64,000 nt of DNA from Epilithonimonas sp042695135 (GCF_042695135.1 NZ_CP170547.1:2170001-2234000), one strand, 5' to 3'. Shown: positions 15,152-24,181, counted from the first letter of the stretch. Program-made: numbers and translations. Notes: generated from the sequence alone by a model not told the origin.

Positions 15152-17551
15152 TTAGTTTCTAAGCGGTTTACCGGTAGTGAGCATCGTCTGAATTCTCTCA
15201 AGCGTTTTTCTCTCACCACAAAGTGAAAGGAACGCTTCTCTTTCCAAATCCAAAAGATACTGCTCGGAAACTTCTGTTGGTTCGGAGAGATTTCCGCCGG
15301 TCATTACGTAGCCGATTTTGTTGGCAATCAATCTGTCGTGCTCTGAGGCGTAACCGCCAGCAACCATTTGGTCTGTTCCAACGTAGAACATTCCCATTGA
15401 TTCTTTTCCTAGGACTTTTATTTTTTCCGGAACTGGTGGTGTGTATCCTAATTCGTCCAGGATAATTGCCTGACGTTTTGCTTCTGCAATTTGTCTGTCT
15501 TTGTTTACAACGATGATATCTTTGTCGGTCAAAATACCCATTTGCTTTGCTTCGTGAGCTGAAGTTGCAACTTTCGCGGTTGCAATGTTCATAAAGTAAT
15601 TTCGCAAATGATTGGTTTTAACGTCGTCAGGAAGTGCGCCTTTCAAAGCTCGTAAAGCAAACTCTTTCGTTCCGCCACCGCCTGGAATCAAACCAACACC
15701 AACTTCCACCAAACCGATGTAAGTTTCTGCTGCCGCCACAATTTTATCCGAATGCATCGAGAATTCGCAACCACCACCAAGCGTCATTCCGAAAGGTGCG
15801 GCAATGACAGGAATCGATGAATATCTCAATTTCATTGATGTTTGCTGGAATAGGTTAATGGCCATATTCAGTTCGTACCAATCTTGTTCAACGGCCATCA
15901 TCATTACCATCGCAAGGTTTGCGCCTACTGAGAAATTATCAGATTGATTTCCGATAACCAAACCTCTGTAATCTTTCTCAGCAATGTCGATGGATTTATT
16001 AAGTCCTTCCAAAACGCCGCCACCAAGAGAATTCATTTTTGAACGGAATTCGAAGTTCAAAATTCCGTCTCCAAGGTCAATCAAAGCAGATTCGGAATTT
16101 GACCAGATGGTTTTTTCTTTTCTGATATTATCAAGAATAATGAAAGCATCCAAACCTGGAATCGGTTCGTAAGTTTTCGTATTTTGATTGTAGAATAACT
16201 GTTTTCCGTTTTCTAATTTGTAAAAAGATTCGTTTCCTGAAGCGAGCATTTCTTTAACCCAATCAGCGACTTTGTAGCCTTCGCTTTCCACCAAATCAAT
16301 TCCTTTTTGAATTCCCAAGAAATCCCAATTTTCGAATGGTCCGTATTTCCACGCATAACCGGTTTTCATCGCATCATCGATGGAGTAGAATACATCGGTA
16401 ATTTCGGGAACTCGTTGAGAAACGTAAGCGAAAAGTGATGCGTAATGTTTTCTAATCAATTCGCCAGCTTTGGTTTGGTCTTTCAACAAAATTGGCAAAC
16501 GATTTTTCAAACTACCAGCTTCTTTCGCCGCTTTCACGATTGGAAGTTTCGGCTGTTTTGTAGGCTCGTAACCTAAAGTTTCATAATTAAGGACAAAACG
16601 GTTGATATTGCCACCAGCGTCTTTTTCCTTATAATAGAATCCCTTTTTAGCTTTATCGCCAAGGAATTTATTTTCAATTAAATGATTCAAAGTTTTGGAA
16701 TCTTTCAAAGCCTGAACCATTTCGTCGCCTTTCAAATTGGCTTGAAGTCCTTTCGTAACATTGAAAGCCGTGTCTAATCCAACCAAATCTCCCAATTTGA
16801 AAGTTCCTGTTTTTGGACGATTCAGCAAATCACCTGTTAAGGAATCTGCTTCTTCAATGGTCAAACCGATTTCCTCAGTCAGTTCCATAATTTTCGCCAT
16901 CGAATAAACGCCGATTCTGTTACCGATAAAACCTGGCGTATCTTTACAAAGAACCGTCGTTTTTCCAAGGAATTTCTCGCCGTAAGACATAAAGAAATCA
17001 ACGACAGATTTATCCGTTTTCGGACCTGGAATCACTTCAAATAATTTCAAATATCTTGGCGGATTGAAGAAGTGCGTTCCGCAAAAATGTTTCTGGAAAT
17101 CCTCTGACCTTCCTTCTGACATCAAATGAATCGGAATTCCTGACGTGTTGGAAGTAATCAAAGTTCCCGGTTTGCGGAGTTTGTCAACTTTTTCGAACAT
17201 CGATTGTTTGATGTCCAATCTCTCGACAATCACTTCAATCACCCAATCCGAATTCTTGATTTTCTCCAAATCATCTTCGAAGTTTCCAACGGTAATTCTG
17301 GAAGCGAAGGATTTGTCATAGATTGGGGAAGGATTACTTTTCAGTGCGGTATCAAGATGACCTTGCGCCACACTGTTTCTGAATTTTTTACTTTCTGGTT
17401 TTACGCCCGCTGCTTTGTCTTTTTCGGACAATTCTTTCGGAGGCATATCCAACATCAAAACCTGAATCCCGTTACCAGCCAAATGGCAGGCAATTCCGGA
17501 ACCCATCACGCCGGAGCCGAGGACTGTAACGTGTTTTATTTTTCTGTTCAT
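15152..17551 (-). CDS. fadN: 3-hydroxyacyl-CoA dehydrogenase / enoyl-CoA hydratase fusion (FadN type)
   Basis: Bifunctional beta-oxidation enzyme of 799 residues. The NAD-binding dehydrogenase comes first (VLGSGVMGSGIACHLAGNGI, residues 10-29; CGTHFFNPP near 157; KDTPGFIGNRIG near 203), and the hydratase lies in the C-terminal half (NFSVGANLAMVM, then LGGGCEFSMHSDKIVAAAET and GVGLIPGGGG). This order is opposite to E. coli FadB and equals B. subtilis FadN. It follows marR by 18 nt and is the first structural gene of the operon. Confidence 0.92.
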   Translation of the reverse strand: MNRKIKHVTVLGSGVMGSGIACHLAGNGIQVLMLDMPPKELSEKDKAAGVKPESKKFRNSVAQGHLDTALKSNPSPIYDKSFASRITVGNFEDDLEKIKNSDWVIEVIVERLDIKQSMFEKVDKLRKPGTLITSNTSGIPIHLMSEGRSEDFQKHFCGTHFFNPPRYLKLFEVIPGPKTDKSVVDFFMSYGEKFLGKTTVLCKDTPGFIGNRIGVYSMAKIMELTEEIGLTIEEADSLTGDLLNRPKTGTFKLGDLVGLDTAFNVTKGLQANLKGDEMVQALKDSKTLNHLIENKFLGDKAKKGFYYKEKDAGGNINRFVLNYETLGYEPTKQPKLPIVKAAKEAGSLKNRLPILLKDQTKAGELIRKHYASLFAYVSQRVPEITDVFYSIDDAMKTGYAWKYGPFENWDFLGIQKGIDLVESEGYKVADWVKEMLASGNESFYKLENGKQLFYNQNTKTYEPIPGLDAFIILDNIRKEKTIWSNSESALIDLGDGILNFEFRSKMNSLGGGVLEGLNKSIDIAEKDYRGLVIGNQSDNFSVGANLAMVMMMAVEQDWYELNMAINLFQQTSMKLRYSSIPVIAAPFGMTLGGGCEFSMHSDKIVAAAETYIGLVEVGVGLIPGGGGTKEFALRALKGALPDDVKTNHLRNYFMNIATAKVATSAHEAKQMGILTDKDIIVVNKDRQIAEAKRQAIILDELGYTPPVPEKIKVLGKESMGMFYVGTDQMVAGGYASEHDRLIANKIGYVMTGGNLSEPTEVSEQYLLDLEREAFLSLCGERKTLERIQTMLTTGKPLRN

Positions 17552-17569
17552 TTAATGCAATTTATTTTA

Positions 17570-18031
17570 TTATTTTCTATTATTAAGTTCATTGGCGATT
17601 TTCAGAATATCATTCATCACTTCTTTGAAGACTTCAAATTTTTCCGGCTGAATTCTCTCCACAATTTTCTTATTGAAATTAAGAACAACTTCCTTTGATA
17701 AGTTTCTGGAATTGATGCCTTTATCAGTTAATTTAATAATGACTTCACGTTTGTCTGTCGTCGTCTTTTCTTTGTAGATATAACCGTTGTCTTCCAGAAG
17801 TTTGATAATTCGTGTAAGAGAAGTGGGTTCAATCGCCATTTTGGGACCAAGATTTGTACTTCTTGTTCCTTCTTTAGGATCGATTTTAAGTAATGTAAGT
17901 GCCTGAACAGCAGTTGAATTATACAACGAAGCTTGGTCCGAATACATTTTCGAGACCGCTAACCAAGCCGACTTGAGCATCAAGTCAACACTTTCGACTT
18001 TTTCTGAATTTTTCTTTTCCATAATTAGCAT
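17570..18031 (-). CDS. MarR-family transcriptional regulator of the beta-oxidation operon
   Basis: 153 residues with a winged helix: AVQALTLLKIDP, then PKMAIEPTSLTRIIKLLEDNGYIYKEKTTTDKREVIIKLTDKG (about 42-107). The N- and C-terminal helices form the dimer. First gene of the marR-fadN-fadA-acyl-CoA dehydrogenase operon, with palindromes over its own promoter, so it probably represses itself and the pathway and is released by an acyl-CoA (inference; analogous to FadR-type control). ATG at 18022 is an alternative start. Confidence 0.88.
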   Translation of the reverse strand: MLIMEKKNSEKVESVDLMLKSAWLAVSKMYSDQASLYNSTAVQALTLLKIDPKEGTRSTNLGPKMAIEPTSLTRIIKLLEDNGYIYKEKTTTDKREVIIKLTDKGINSRNLSKEVVLNFNKKIVERIQPEKFEVFKEVMNDILKIANELNNRK

Positions 18032-18047
18032 ATTGAAGTGCTTTATA

Positions 18048-18083
18048 CAAATATAAAAAAAATACTATGCATGCATAGTATTT
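18048..18083 (-). promoter_or_regulatory. Promoter and 24-bp operator of the marR-fad operon
   Basis: TATATTTG (18055-18048, minus strand) is a consensus -7 box 17 nt before the marR start. Immediately upstream 18060-18083 is a perfect 24-bp palindrome, AAATACTATGCA and its inverse, covering the spacer and -33 region. Confidence 0.75.
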
Positions 18084-18120
18084 ATCAGTTTTAATATTTA
18101 ATGTGTTGATTTTTAATATG

Positions 18121-18149
18121 TTAATTACTATGCAAATCGCAGTAATTAA
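18121..18149. promoter_or_regulatory. Second MarR-type operator-like dyad
   Basis: TTAATTACT (18121-18129) and AGTAATTAA (18141-18149) are perfect inverses around ATGCAAATCGC. It repeats the TACTATGCA core of the operator at 18060-18083, centred about 63 nt away (six helical turns). Confidence 0.5.
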
Positions 18150-18167
18150 AAATATGAAATTTTATAT

Positions 18168-19109
18168 TTAATCAGATTCAATTGTATTCATGAGGTTTTG
18201 CAAAGACTGTTTAATTTCTGGAAAACTATGATAATTATCATAAAAATCATCCGATTTCAGTTCCCATTTGTCATTTTTAAACGTCAATTTAAAATTTCTC
18301 AAATCTGAAGCAAAGTTTTTTTGAAGGAATGAAAACATCATTTCTTTTTCTAGTTTTGGTGCTTCGATATCAGGCGAATGAAAATTATGATTAAAATCTA
18401 AAATCTTTGGTGTAACCAATTCAGGATTATTGAGAATGATTTCTTCGGAGATTCCGCTGATAAGATTTTTATCTTTCAGCCACCAGATTTTATCCGAAAA
18501 TTCCTTTGCCAGTCGCCAATCGTGGGAAGAGAAGAGAATTAACTTATTTTCATTCTTCGCTAAATTTCGAATCAAAGAAAGAATCATCAATTTATTTTCT
18601 TCATCCAGATGCGTTGTTGGTTCATCCAAAATAATGAAGGGCGAATTCTGAGCTAAAGCACGACCAATAAAGACTTTCTGAAGATTACCATCAGAAAGTT
18701 CTGTTAATTTTTTATTTCGAAAATGTGTAAGATTTAGTTTGTCAATTATTTCATTAACATCAGTTATATCCTTTTCGTTGAGTTTAAAATAATATGGATA
18801 ATGAATATATTTCCCCAAAGAAATCAGATCTGTTACGGTATAATTTTCAGGTATTTCGGATTTAGAAAAAACGATTGCGATTTGAGAAGCTATTTCGGAC
18901 GGGTTTAATTTTTTAACAGATTTTTGATTAATGAAAATTTCGCCACCTAAAAGGTTATTTTGCCCAAGAATTGATTTGATCAAAGTCGTTTTTCCGATGC
19001 CGTTATTTCCCATCAGAAGACAAACTTCGCCTAATTCTAAGGAAGTATTGATGTCAGAAATTAATGGTTCTGAGTAGCCGATTGATACTTGTTTAATATC
19101 TAAAAACAT
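18168..19109 (-). CDS. FecE-type ABC transporter ATPase
   Basis: ATP-binding subunit of an iron-siderophore, heme or cobalamin importer. Walker A MGNNGIGKTTL (about 33-43), Q-loop region, signature LSDGNLQKVFIGRALAQ, Walker B FIILDEPTTHLDEENK, switch His in SSHDW. About 313 residues, with a C-terminal extension of some 70 residues past the core. GTG at 19133 is a longer possible start. It belongs with the permease at 19780-20751, but a GxxExxY gene between two repeats now separates them. Confidence 0.88.
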   Translation of the reverse strand: MFLDIKQVSIGYSEPLISDINTSLELGEVCLLMGNNGIGKTTLIKSILGQNNLLGGEIFINQKSVKKLNPSEIASQIAIVFSKSEIPENYTVTDLISLGKYIHYPYYFKLNEKDITDVNEIIDKLNLTHFRNKKLTELSDGNLQKVFIGRALAQNSPFIILDEPTTHLDEENKLMILSLIRNLAKNENKLILFSSHDWRLAKEFSDKIWWLKDKNLISGISEEIILNNPELVTPKILDFNHNFHSPDIEAPKLEKEMMFSFLQKNFASDLRNFKLTFKNDKWELKSDDFYDNYHSFPEIKQSLQNLMNTIESD

Positions 19110-19121
19110 ATTTTGCTGTTT

Positions 19122-19213
19122 ACACGAAGGCACAAAGTTTCTTTTTAATTTAAATATATTTAAGGCGCAAGGTTTAACTTCGTTAAATGAAAAATCTTGC
19201 CTTTATTTTTAAT
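19122..19213. repeat. Structured flanking repeat, left copy
   Basis: Contains GAAGGCACAAAGTTTCTTT, then GCGCAAGG-TTTAACTTCGTTAAATGAAAAAT-CTTGC. The CAAG/CTTG arms enclose the dyad TTAAC-TTC-GTTAA. Direct copy of 19647-19740 on the other side of the GxxExxY gene. Confidence 0.7.
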
Positions 19214-19225
19214 GAAATATTCATT

Positions 19226-19606
19226 TTATAAATAACCATTTATTATTCGTGAAACACCGGCTTTAAAAGTTTCTTCATTAAAGTTGATTAGCAAACCTAA
19301 TTTACAGCCTGTCATTTTTAAGTAAGTTAATAATTGTGCTTTGTGAGATGGATTTATAAATTCAACTGCTTTTACTTCCAAAATTAATTTTGATTCAACT
19401 AATATATCAATACGAAAAGCGTTGTTGATTTTTAGTTCTTCATAAATAATTGATAAAACCATTTGTTTTTCAACTTTCAAACCTTGTTTTTGCAACTCAT
19501 AAAATAAGCATTCTTCATAAACATTTTCAAATAATCCGGGACCTAATTTCTTATGAATTTTGAGTCCAGCTTCGAATACAATTTTTGATAATTCATTTTC
19601 TGTCAT
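19226..19606 (-). CDS. GxxExxY protein
   Basis: 126 residues of the GxxExxY family, named for the motif seen here as GPGLFENVYEECL (about 22-34). The rest has FRIDILVESKLILEVKAV, a D-x-n-E-x-K arrangement like restriction-endonuclease-fold nucleases (PD-(D/E)XK), then AQLLTYLKMTGCKLGLLINF. Function not established for the family; a nuclease role is an inference from the motif. The gene sits between the permease and ATPase genes of one transporter and is bracketed by two direct repeats, so it looks inserted. Confidence 0.9.
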   Translation of the reverse strand: MTENELSKIVFEAGLKIHKKLGPGLFENVYEECLFYELQKQGLKVEKQMVLSIIYEELKINNAFRIDILVESKLILEVKAVEFINPSHKAQLLTYLKMTGCKLGLLINFNEETFKAGVSRIINGYL

Positions 19607-19646
19607 TTGTATTTTTTATCGAAGATAAAATAAAATGGCATATTTA

Positions 19647-19740
19647 ACACAAAGGCAAAAAGTTTCTTTAAAAACGTGTGCTTTAGGGCACAGAGTTTAA
19701 CTTCGTTAATAAATGAAAATCTCTGATTTTTTTGTGCCTT
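19647..19740. repeat. Structured flanking repeat, right copy
   Basis: ACACAAAGGCAAAAAGTTTCTTT followed by GGCACAGAG-TTTAACTTCGTTAATAAATGAAAAT-CTCTGATTTTTTTGTGCC (hairpin 19687-19738). Compared with the left copy the arm bases differ but pairing is kept (CAAG/CTTG versus CAGAG/CTCTG). Confidence 0.7.
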
Positions 19741-19779
19741 AAAATATAATATTGGAATAAAAACTTTTGTGTCTTTGTG

Positions 19780-20751
19780 TTAGACTTTTTTAACCAACAT
19801 CAGCAAAATCACCGGAATCCCAAAAAACGTCGTAATAATATTAATCGGAAATTGACTAATTTCTGAAATAACCGAGAAAACCTGCATTATAAAAATTCCC
19901 AAAACGATATTCAAAATCCACTGGTGCCAAAGTTGAGACGGATTCCAAAGCATTCTGCAAAAATGTGGAACGACTACACCGATAAATAAGATTGGCCCAA
20001 GAAATGCCGTCACAGCAGCTGATAGAATAGAAGATGCGACAATAATACTGATTTTAAGTTTCGATTGGCTGACTCCAAAACTCTGCGCATAAGCTGAGCC
20101 AAGAGAATTTCCAATCAAGGGTTTTATGGATTTGAAAGTGAAAAATAATCCGATAATTATTAAAATTGATAAGATGAAAATTTGTGAAATATTAGCTTGA
20201 TTATTTGCTCCGAAAGTCCATAAAATATAATTTTTCAGACTTTGACTTTCCACATAAAACTGAAGAAATGAAACAACTGCACCAGCCAAAGCCGAAATCA
20301 GAAATCCAAAAATGATAATAAAGCTTTTATCCCGAAAACGATTCGAAAATAATAGTAAAACCATCATCAAAACTACACTTCCGAGAATTGAAGACAAACT
20401 GATAAAACTATTCTGCAAAAAATCAGGAATCAAAATATTCTGCGAGAAGAAAATATAAAACGCGACAAAAAGACTCGAAACCGACGTGATTCCCAAAACA
20501 TCCGGTCCAGCCAATGGATTTTTAAAATATTCCTGTAAAAGAAAACCGCTCGTCGGGATTGCAATTCCAGCTAAGATCATTGCCAACGCCCGATTGATAC
20601 GAAAACCGGCAATCTGAAAATTCTCTTTATCCGAATTAAAAAAATCATAAAAATCAAGTTTTGCATAACCAGTATTCAGATTGATAATGAACACAATGAT
20701 TCCAAGAATGATCAATAATAAAATCAAAAATGAAAAACGTTTGGTCAGCAT
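19780..20751 (-). CDS. FecCD-family ABC transporter permease
   Basis: Inner-membrane channel of an iron-complex/heme/B12-type importer. 323 residues, about nine to ten hydrophobic segments. Family landmarks are FKNPLAGPDVLGITS (about 82-96) and FLGPILFIGVVVPHFCRMLW near 265. It follows the TlpA-like gene by 7 nt in the same direction. No substrate-binding protein or TonB receptor is in the window, so the substrate remains open. Confidence 0.9.
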   Translation of the reverse strand: MLTKRFSFLILLLIILGIIVFIINLNTGYAKLDFYDFFNSDKENFQIAGFRINRALAMILAGIAIPTSGFLLQEYFKNPLAGPDVLGITSVSSLFVAFYIFFSQNILIPDFLQNSFISLSSILGSVVLMMVLLLFSNRFRDKSFIIIFGFLISALAGAVVSFLQFYVESQSLKNYILWTFGANNQANISQIFILSILIIIGLFFTFKSIKPLIGNSLGSAYAQSFGVSQSKLKISIIVASSILSAAVTAFLGPILFIGVVVPHFCRMLWNPSQLWHQWILNIVLGIFIMQVFSVISEISQFPINIITTFFGIPVILLMLVKKV

Positions 20752-20758
20752 TTACAGA

Positions 20759-21394
20759 TTATTTCAATGCTTTTTTAGGACCGGAGATTGCGGTTTTCTC
20801 TTTGCTTTCTTTAGCTTTTGATTCAGGTTGATAAGCCAGGAGATCTTTGATTTTTTGATCGAGCGCTGCTTCGCTCATAGAACCAACAGTTTCGTCTGTT
20901 TTATCACCCTTTTTAATTAATGTAAAAGGGATTGCGCCGCCGTCCCACGTTTTGAAATTTTGTTTGAAAAATTCCGGTTTCAGAAGACTTCCGTCTAGCA
21001 GGGCAACTTCTTTTCTGATGTTATATTCATCTGCAAAATCACTGACCTTTGTTGCCCAATCGGTTTTGTTGTCAAGACTTACAAAAGTGAATTTAACAGG
21101 CTGACCTTTCAATTTTTCTAATTTTTTATGGAAAAACGGAATTTCCTGCATACACGGCCCACACCATGTTGCAAAAAAATTAGTTACATATAAAGTGTCG
21201 GAATGATTATTCTGAAGATAATCTGACATCTTTTCGGGAGAAAATTCCTTTAATTGAGCAACATCGGCTTGAGATTTTTTTGGTTCTACTTTTATAGAAT
21301 CTTCTTTCGCCTGAGTCTCAGCTACTTTTTCATCATTCTTTTTACAAGCAAAAAAGCTAAATGATATAAAGGAATATATTAATAGTTTTCTCAT
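20759..21394 (-). CDS. TlpA-like thioredoxin-fold lipoprotein
   Basis: 211 residues. Lipoprotein signal (MRKLLIYSFISFSFFACKK, Cys17). The thioredoxin fold starts near residue 60 with LYVTNFFATWCGPCMQEIP, whose WCGPC is a reducing-type active site, and the cis-Pro loop is GGAIPFTLI. A Lys/Glu-rich tail closes the protein. Expected to act in the periplasm on disulfides or cytochrome/metal-site thiols. Upstream partner of the FecCD permease, 7 nt apart, which may link it to heme or metal handling. Confidence 0.85.
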   Translation of the reverse strand: MRKLLIYSFISFSFFACKKNDEKVAETQAKEDSIKVEPKKSQADVAQLKEFSPEKMSDYLQNNHSDTLYVTNFFATWCGPCMQEIPFFHKKLEKLKGQPVKFTFVSLDNKTDWATKVSDFADEYNIRKEVALLDGSLLKPEFFKQNFKTWDGGAIPFTLIKKGDKTDETVGSMSEAALDQKIKDLLAYQPESKAKESKEKTAISGPKKALK

Positions 21395-21398
21395 AATT

Positions 21399-22247
21399 CT
21401 AAGGTTTAAGTTTTTTAATTACAGTTCCTTGATCAAAAAATATGTATTTGTCATTTTTTAATTTTGTCATAAAATAATAAATATTCTCATCGAATGCCGT
21501 AATCTCCAAATCCATTTCATCACCAATTTTAAATTTGGAATTTTCTTTTTTAAAGTCTTTTAAAACAGTTTTTATTTTACAAGGATTATTTTGGTCCCTG
21601 ATAATATCCATTAAAAAGTAACTGTCATTCGAACTATCTTTTTTTTCTGTTTCGAGGATAGTAATTTTTTGTTTCTTAAAAGTAAAAGGAGAAGAAGACT
21701 CAATTTCTAAATTCCGGTATTCTCTACATTTCTTTAGCAAATTATTACTGTCAAAATTATGTTGCGACATTGGTTTTATGGCCGATTTTACTTTATCACT
21801 TAAAGTAGAAAAATGCACATTTAACTCTTCATCAGAAAGGATAGAAGTATCAATAAATTTCCAGCTTTTATCATATTCATCAAAAATACCGACCATAGAA
21901 TATTCTTTGACGATTTTTCCGATTGGTGTATTGCTAATTACAGCCTTGGTAAAAGATGATTGATATTTGTTATTAAACTTAATAAGATTACTAAAGTTTT
22001 TGTAATAAATGTCAATCAGGCTGTCAGAGCTCAATTTTGATTTCTCCTGATTCGTTTTGATTCTTTTTATAAATCCGTCTTCATTAATTTTCATATTGTA
22101 AGACAGATATTTGGCAAATTTCGGAATATTATTGTTGATATAAAGAAACTTCATTTTATAAAGATCTGACTGCAAAATCTCTTCCCGGGATTGAGAAAAT
22201 AAAAAATTGCCAATGCAAAAAAACAACAGGAATAATTTTGATTTCAT
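21399..22247 (-). CDS. Exported protein of unknown function
   Basis: 282 residues, not recognised. The start is ATG 22247, which gives a clean signal peptide (MKSKLFLLFFCIGNFLFSQ); a longer frame to 22319 runs into the divergent promoter region. The mature part is Lys/Ser-rich, mixed alpha-beta, ending in a strand-rich domain (YYFMTKLKNDKYIFFDQGTV). It lies 4 nt before the TlpA-like gene and so heads that operon. Confidence 0.65.
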   Translation of the reverse strand: MKSKLFLLFFCIGNFLFSQSREEILQSDLYKMKFLYINNNIPKFAKYLSYNMKINEDGFIKRIKTNQEKSKLSSDSLIDIYYKNFSNLIKFNNKYQSSFTKAVISNTPIGKIVKEYSMVGIFDEYDKSWKFIDTSILSDEELNVHFSTLSDKVKSAIKPMSQHNFDSNNLLKKCREYRNLEIESSSPFTFKKQKITILETEKKDSSNDSYFLMDIIRDQNNPCKIKTVLKDFKKENSKFKIGDEMDLEITAFDENIYYFMTKLKNDKYIFFDQGTVIKKLKP

Positions 22248-22300
22248 AGTTTTTAGCAAATGTGATGATAAATTTGATTTTTTCTTTTGCCAATTTTCAT

Positions 22301-22308
22301 TAAATTTG
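22301..22308 (+). promoter_or_regulatory. Promoter -7 box of the ferredoxin-reductase gene
   Basis: TAAATTTG, 10 nt before ATG 22319, giving a nearly leaderless transcript. Confidence 0.5.
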
Positions 22309-22318
22309 ATACTTGACA

Positions 22319-23446
22319 ATGGAGAATCAATTAACAGTAGCCAATCAGCCTCAGTTTCACAGGCTAAAAATAGCTAAAAAACAACAACTGACCAAACAAG
22401 CTTTTGCTTTGGAATTAGAGATTCCGGAGGCGCTGAAATCCCAATATCAATTCCGCGCAGGGCAATATGTGACTCTGAAATACCATTTCAATGAGAAAGA
22501 AATCCAGAATGATTACTCTTTTACATCTGCTCCTTCCGAAGAAAAACTGGTCTTGGCTATCAAAATAAATGGTGAAGGAAGCTCAACTAATTTCCTTTTT
22601 AATCATTATAATGTAGGCGATGAAATCTCTGTCAGTGAACCTCTGGGACGTTTTTTTCTTCCTTCGAGACCTAATGAGAAACGTACAATCATTGCATTTG
22701 CCTCCGGAATTGGAATTACGCCAATCATCAGTCATATCAAAAATATCCTTAATGAAGAAAAATCAACCAGAATTTTTCTCTTTTATGGAAACAAAAGTTA
22801 CGAAGATATTATCCTGAAACAAGAATTGGAAGATCTTCAGAAACAATCTGGCGGCAGACTTGAATGTTTCTATTTTATTTCGCAGGAGCCTGTGAAAGAT
22901 AAATTATTTCAAGGACGAATTGACGAGAAAAAAGTATCGCTTATTATTAATCAAATTCTTCATCTTGATGAGGACGACGAGGAATCTACAATTTGGGACA
23001 GTACAGACAAAGTATTGATCTGCGGGCCAGGCGCCATGATAAAATCGGTCGCAAATGCCTGTTACAACCACGGAATTCCGAAAAAAAACATTCATTTTGA
23101 ATTGTTCGAGGCTTATAATGAAGATATCTATCCAACGGAAAAAGAATTTCCTCTGATTGAAAATGTTGAAGTTAAGATCAAATTTAATCACATTGAAAAA
23201 GACGGAATTATCCTTAAAAATAATGAACGGAAAATCCTTCATCAATTATTGGATCTGGGATACAAACTGCCATATTCCTGCAAATCCGGTATTTGCGGAA
23301 GCTGTCTTTGCTATCTGAAAAGTGGGAAAGTCGATATGACAGAAGACGAATATTTGACGGATAAAGAAAAACATCAGGGAAAAATCTTACCTTGTACAGC
23401 TATTGCAATGAGCAAGGAAATTTTCTTAGATTTTGATATGATTTAA
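22319..23446 (+). CDS. Ferredoxin-NADP reductase-type oxidoreductase with C-terminal 2Fe-2S domain (PaaE-like)
   Basis: 375 residues. FAD domain (RAGQYVTLKY near 46), NAD(P) domain (FASGIGITPIISHI near 126; ICGPGAMI near 238) and plant-type 2Fe-2S domain with CKSGICGSCLC and a final Cys in KILPCTAIA. This is the layout of PaaE and related phenylacetate- or flavohaem-type reductases. The usual FAD motif RxYS reads NDYSFTSAP, so the Arg is replaced by Asn. No paaABCD genes are nearby, so the electron acceptor is unknown. Followed after 2 nt by the SanA-like gene. Confidence 0.85.
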   Translation: MENQLTVANQPQFHRLKIAKKQQLTKQAFALELEIPEALKSQYQFRAGQYVTLKYHFNEKEIQNDYSFTSAPSEEKLVLAIKINGEGSSTNFLFNHYNVGDEISVSEPLGRFFLPSRPNEKRTIIAFASGIGITPIISHIKNILNEEKSTRIFLFYGNKSYEDIILKQELEDLQKQSGGRLECFYFISQEPVKDKLFQGRIDEKKVSLIINQILHLDEDDEESTIWDSTDKVLICGPGAMIKSVANACYNHGIPKKNIHFELFEAYNEDIYPTEKEFPLIENVEVKIKFNHIEKDGIILKNNERKILHQLLDLGYKLPYSCKSGICGSCLCYLKSGKVDMTEDEYLTDKEKHQGKILPCTAIAMSKEIFLDFDMI

Positions 23447-23448
23447 TT

Positions 23449-24072
23449 ATGTTTAGGGCGGTTGCTAACTTTTTCAAAATAGCTTTCAAGCTTTTGGAAT
23501 TCGGAATTTTGCTGATGATTTTGGCGAATTTCTGGGTGTATGCCCTTACGAGTGGTAGAACTTATACCAAAATCAGCAAAGTGCCGCCGAGAGACTGTGC
23601 TTTGGTCTTAGGAACGTCTCCAAAAATGAGATCAGGCATTGCAAATCCTTATTTTACAGCCAGAATGGACGCTGTCGGAACGCTCTATCACCACGGAAAA
23701 ATAAAAAAAATAATCGTGAGCGGAGAGAAAAGTGAAAACTATGACGAGACCCAGGCTATGACCAATTTTTTGGTTTATAATGAAGGCGTTCCGGAAGAGA
23801 TCATCATAAAAGATCCGAAAGGTTTCAATACCCACAAAAGTATTCTGAACTGTAAAAATATTTATAAAGAAAAAAATGTCATCATTGTTTCACAGGGATT
23901 TCATAACCTCAGAGCTTTGTTTTTTGCAAGAAATAACGGAATGAATGCTTTGGGTTTTGATGCTCAGGATGTAAGCAAAAATGAGAGTTATTACAGAAAC
24001 CACACCCGGGAATTTCTTGCCAGAGTTCTTGCCGTTTTCTATTATGTTTTGGGGATTTCTCCCGAAGAATAG
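23449..24072 (+). CDS. SanA/YdcF-family membrane protein (DUF218)
   Basis: 207 residues. One N-terminal membrane helix (LLEFGILLMILANFWVYAL, about 17-35) anchors a DUF218 domain: DCALVLGTSPKMRSG, FTARMDAVGTLYHHGKIKKIIVSGE, and VSQGFHNLRALFFARNNGM with the conserved His-x-x-R. In E. coli, SanA is tied to vancomycin resistance and envelope barrier function. It shares the transcript of the upstream reductase. Confidence 0.85.
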   Translation: MFRAVANFFKIAFKLLEFGILLMILANFWVYALTSGRTYTKISKVPPRDCALVLGTSPKMRSGIANPYFTARMDAVGTLYHHGKIKKIIVSGEKSENYDETQAMTNFLVYNEGVPEEIIIKDPKGFNTHKSILNCKNIYKEKNVIIVSQGFHNLRALFFARNNGMNALGFDAQDVSKNESYYRNHTREFLARVLAVFYYVLGISPEE

Positions 24073-24181
24073 TTTCTATCAATACTTCTGATTTTGTTTA
24101 AAATCTGCCAAAATTCAATCTGGCAGATTCTTTGTAATTATATGATTACCATCAACAACGGTGGTAATTAAAACTTGCAAA

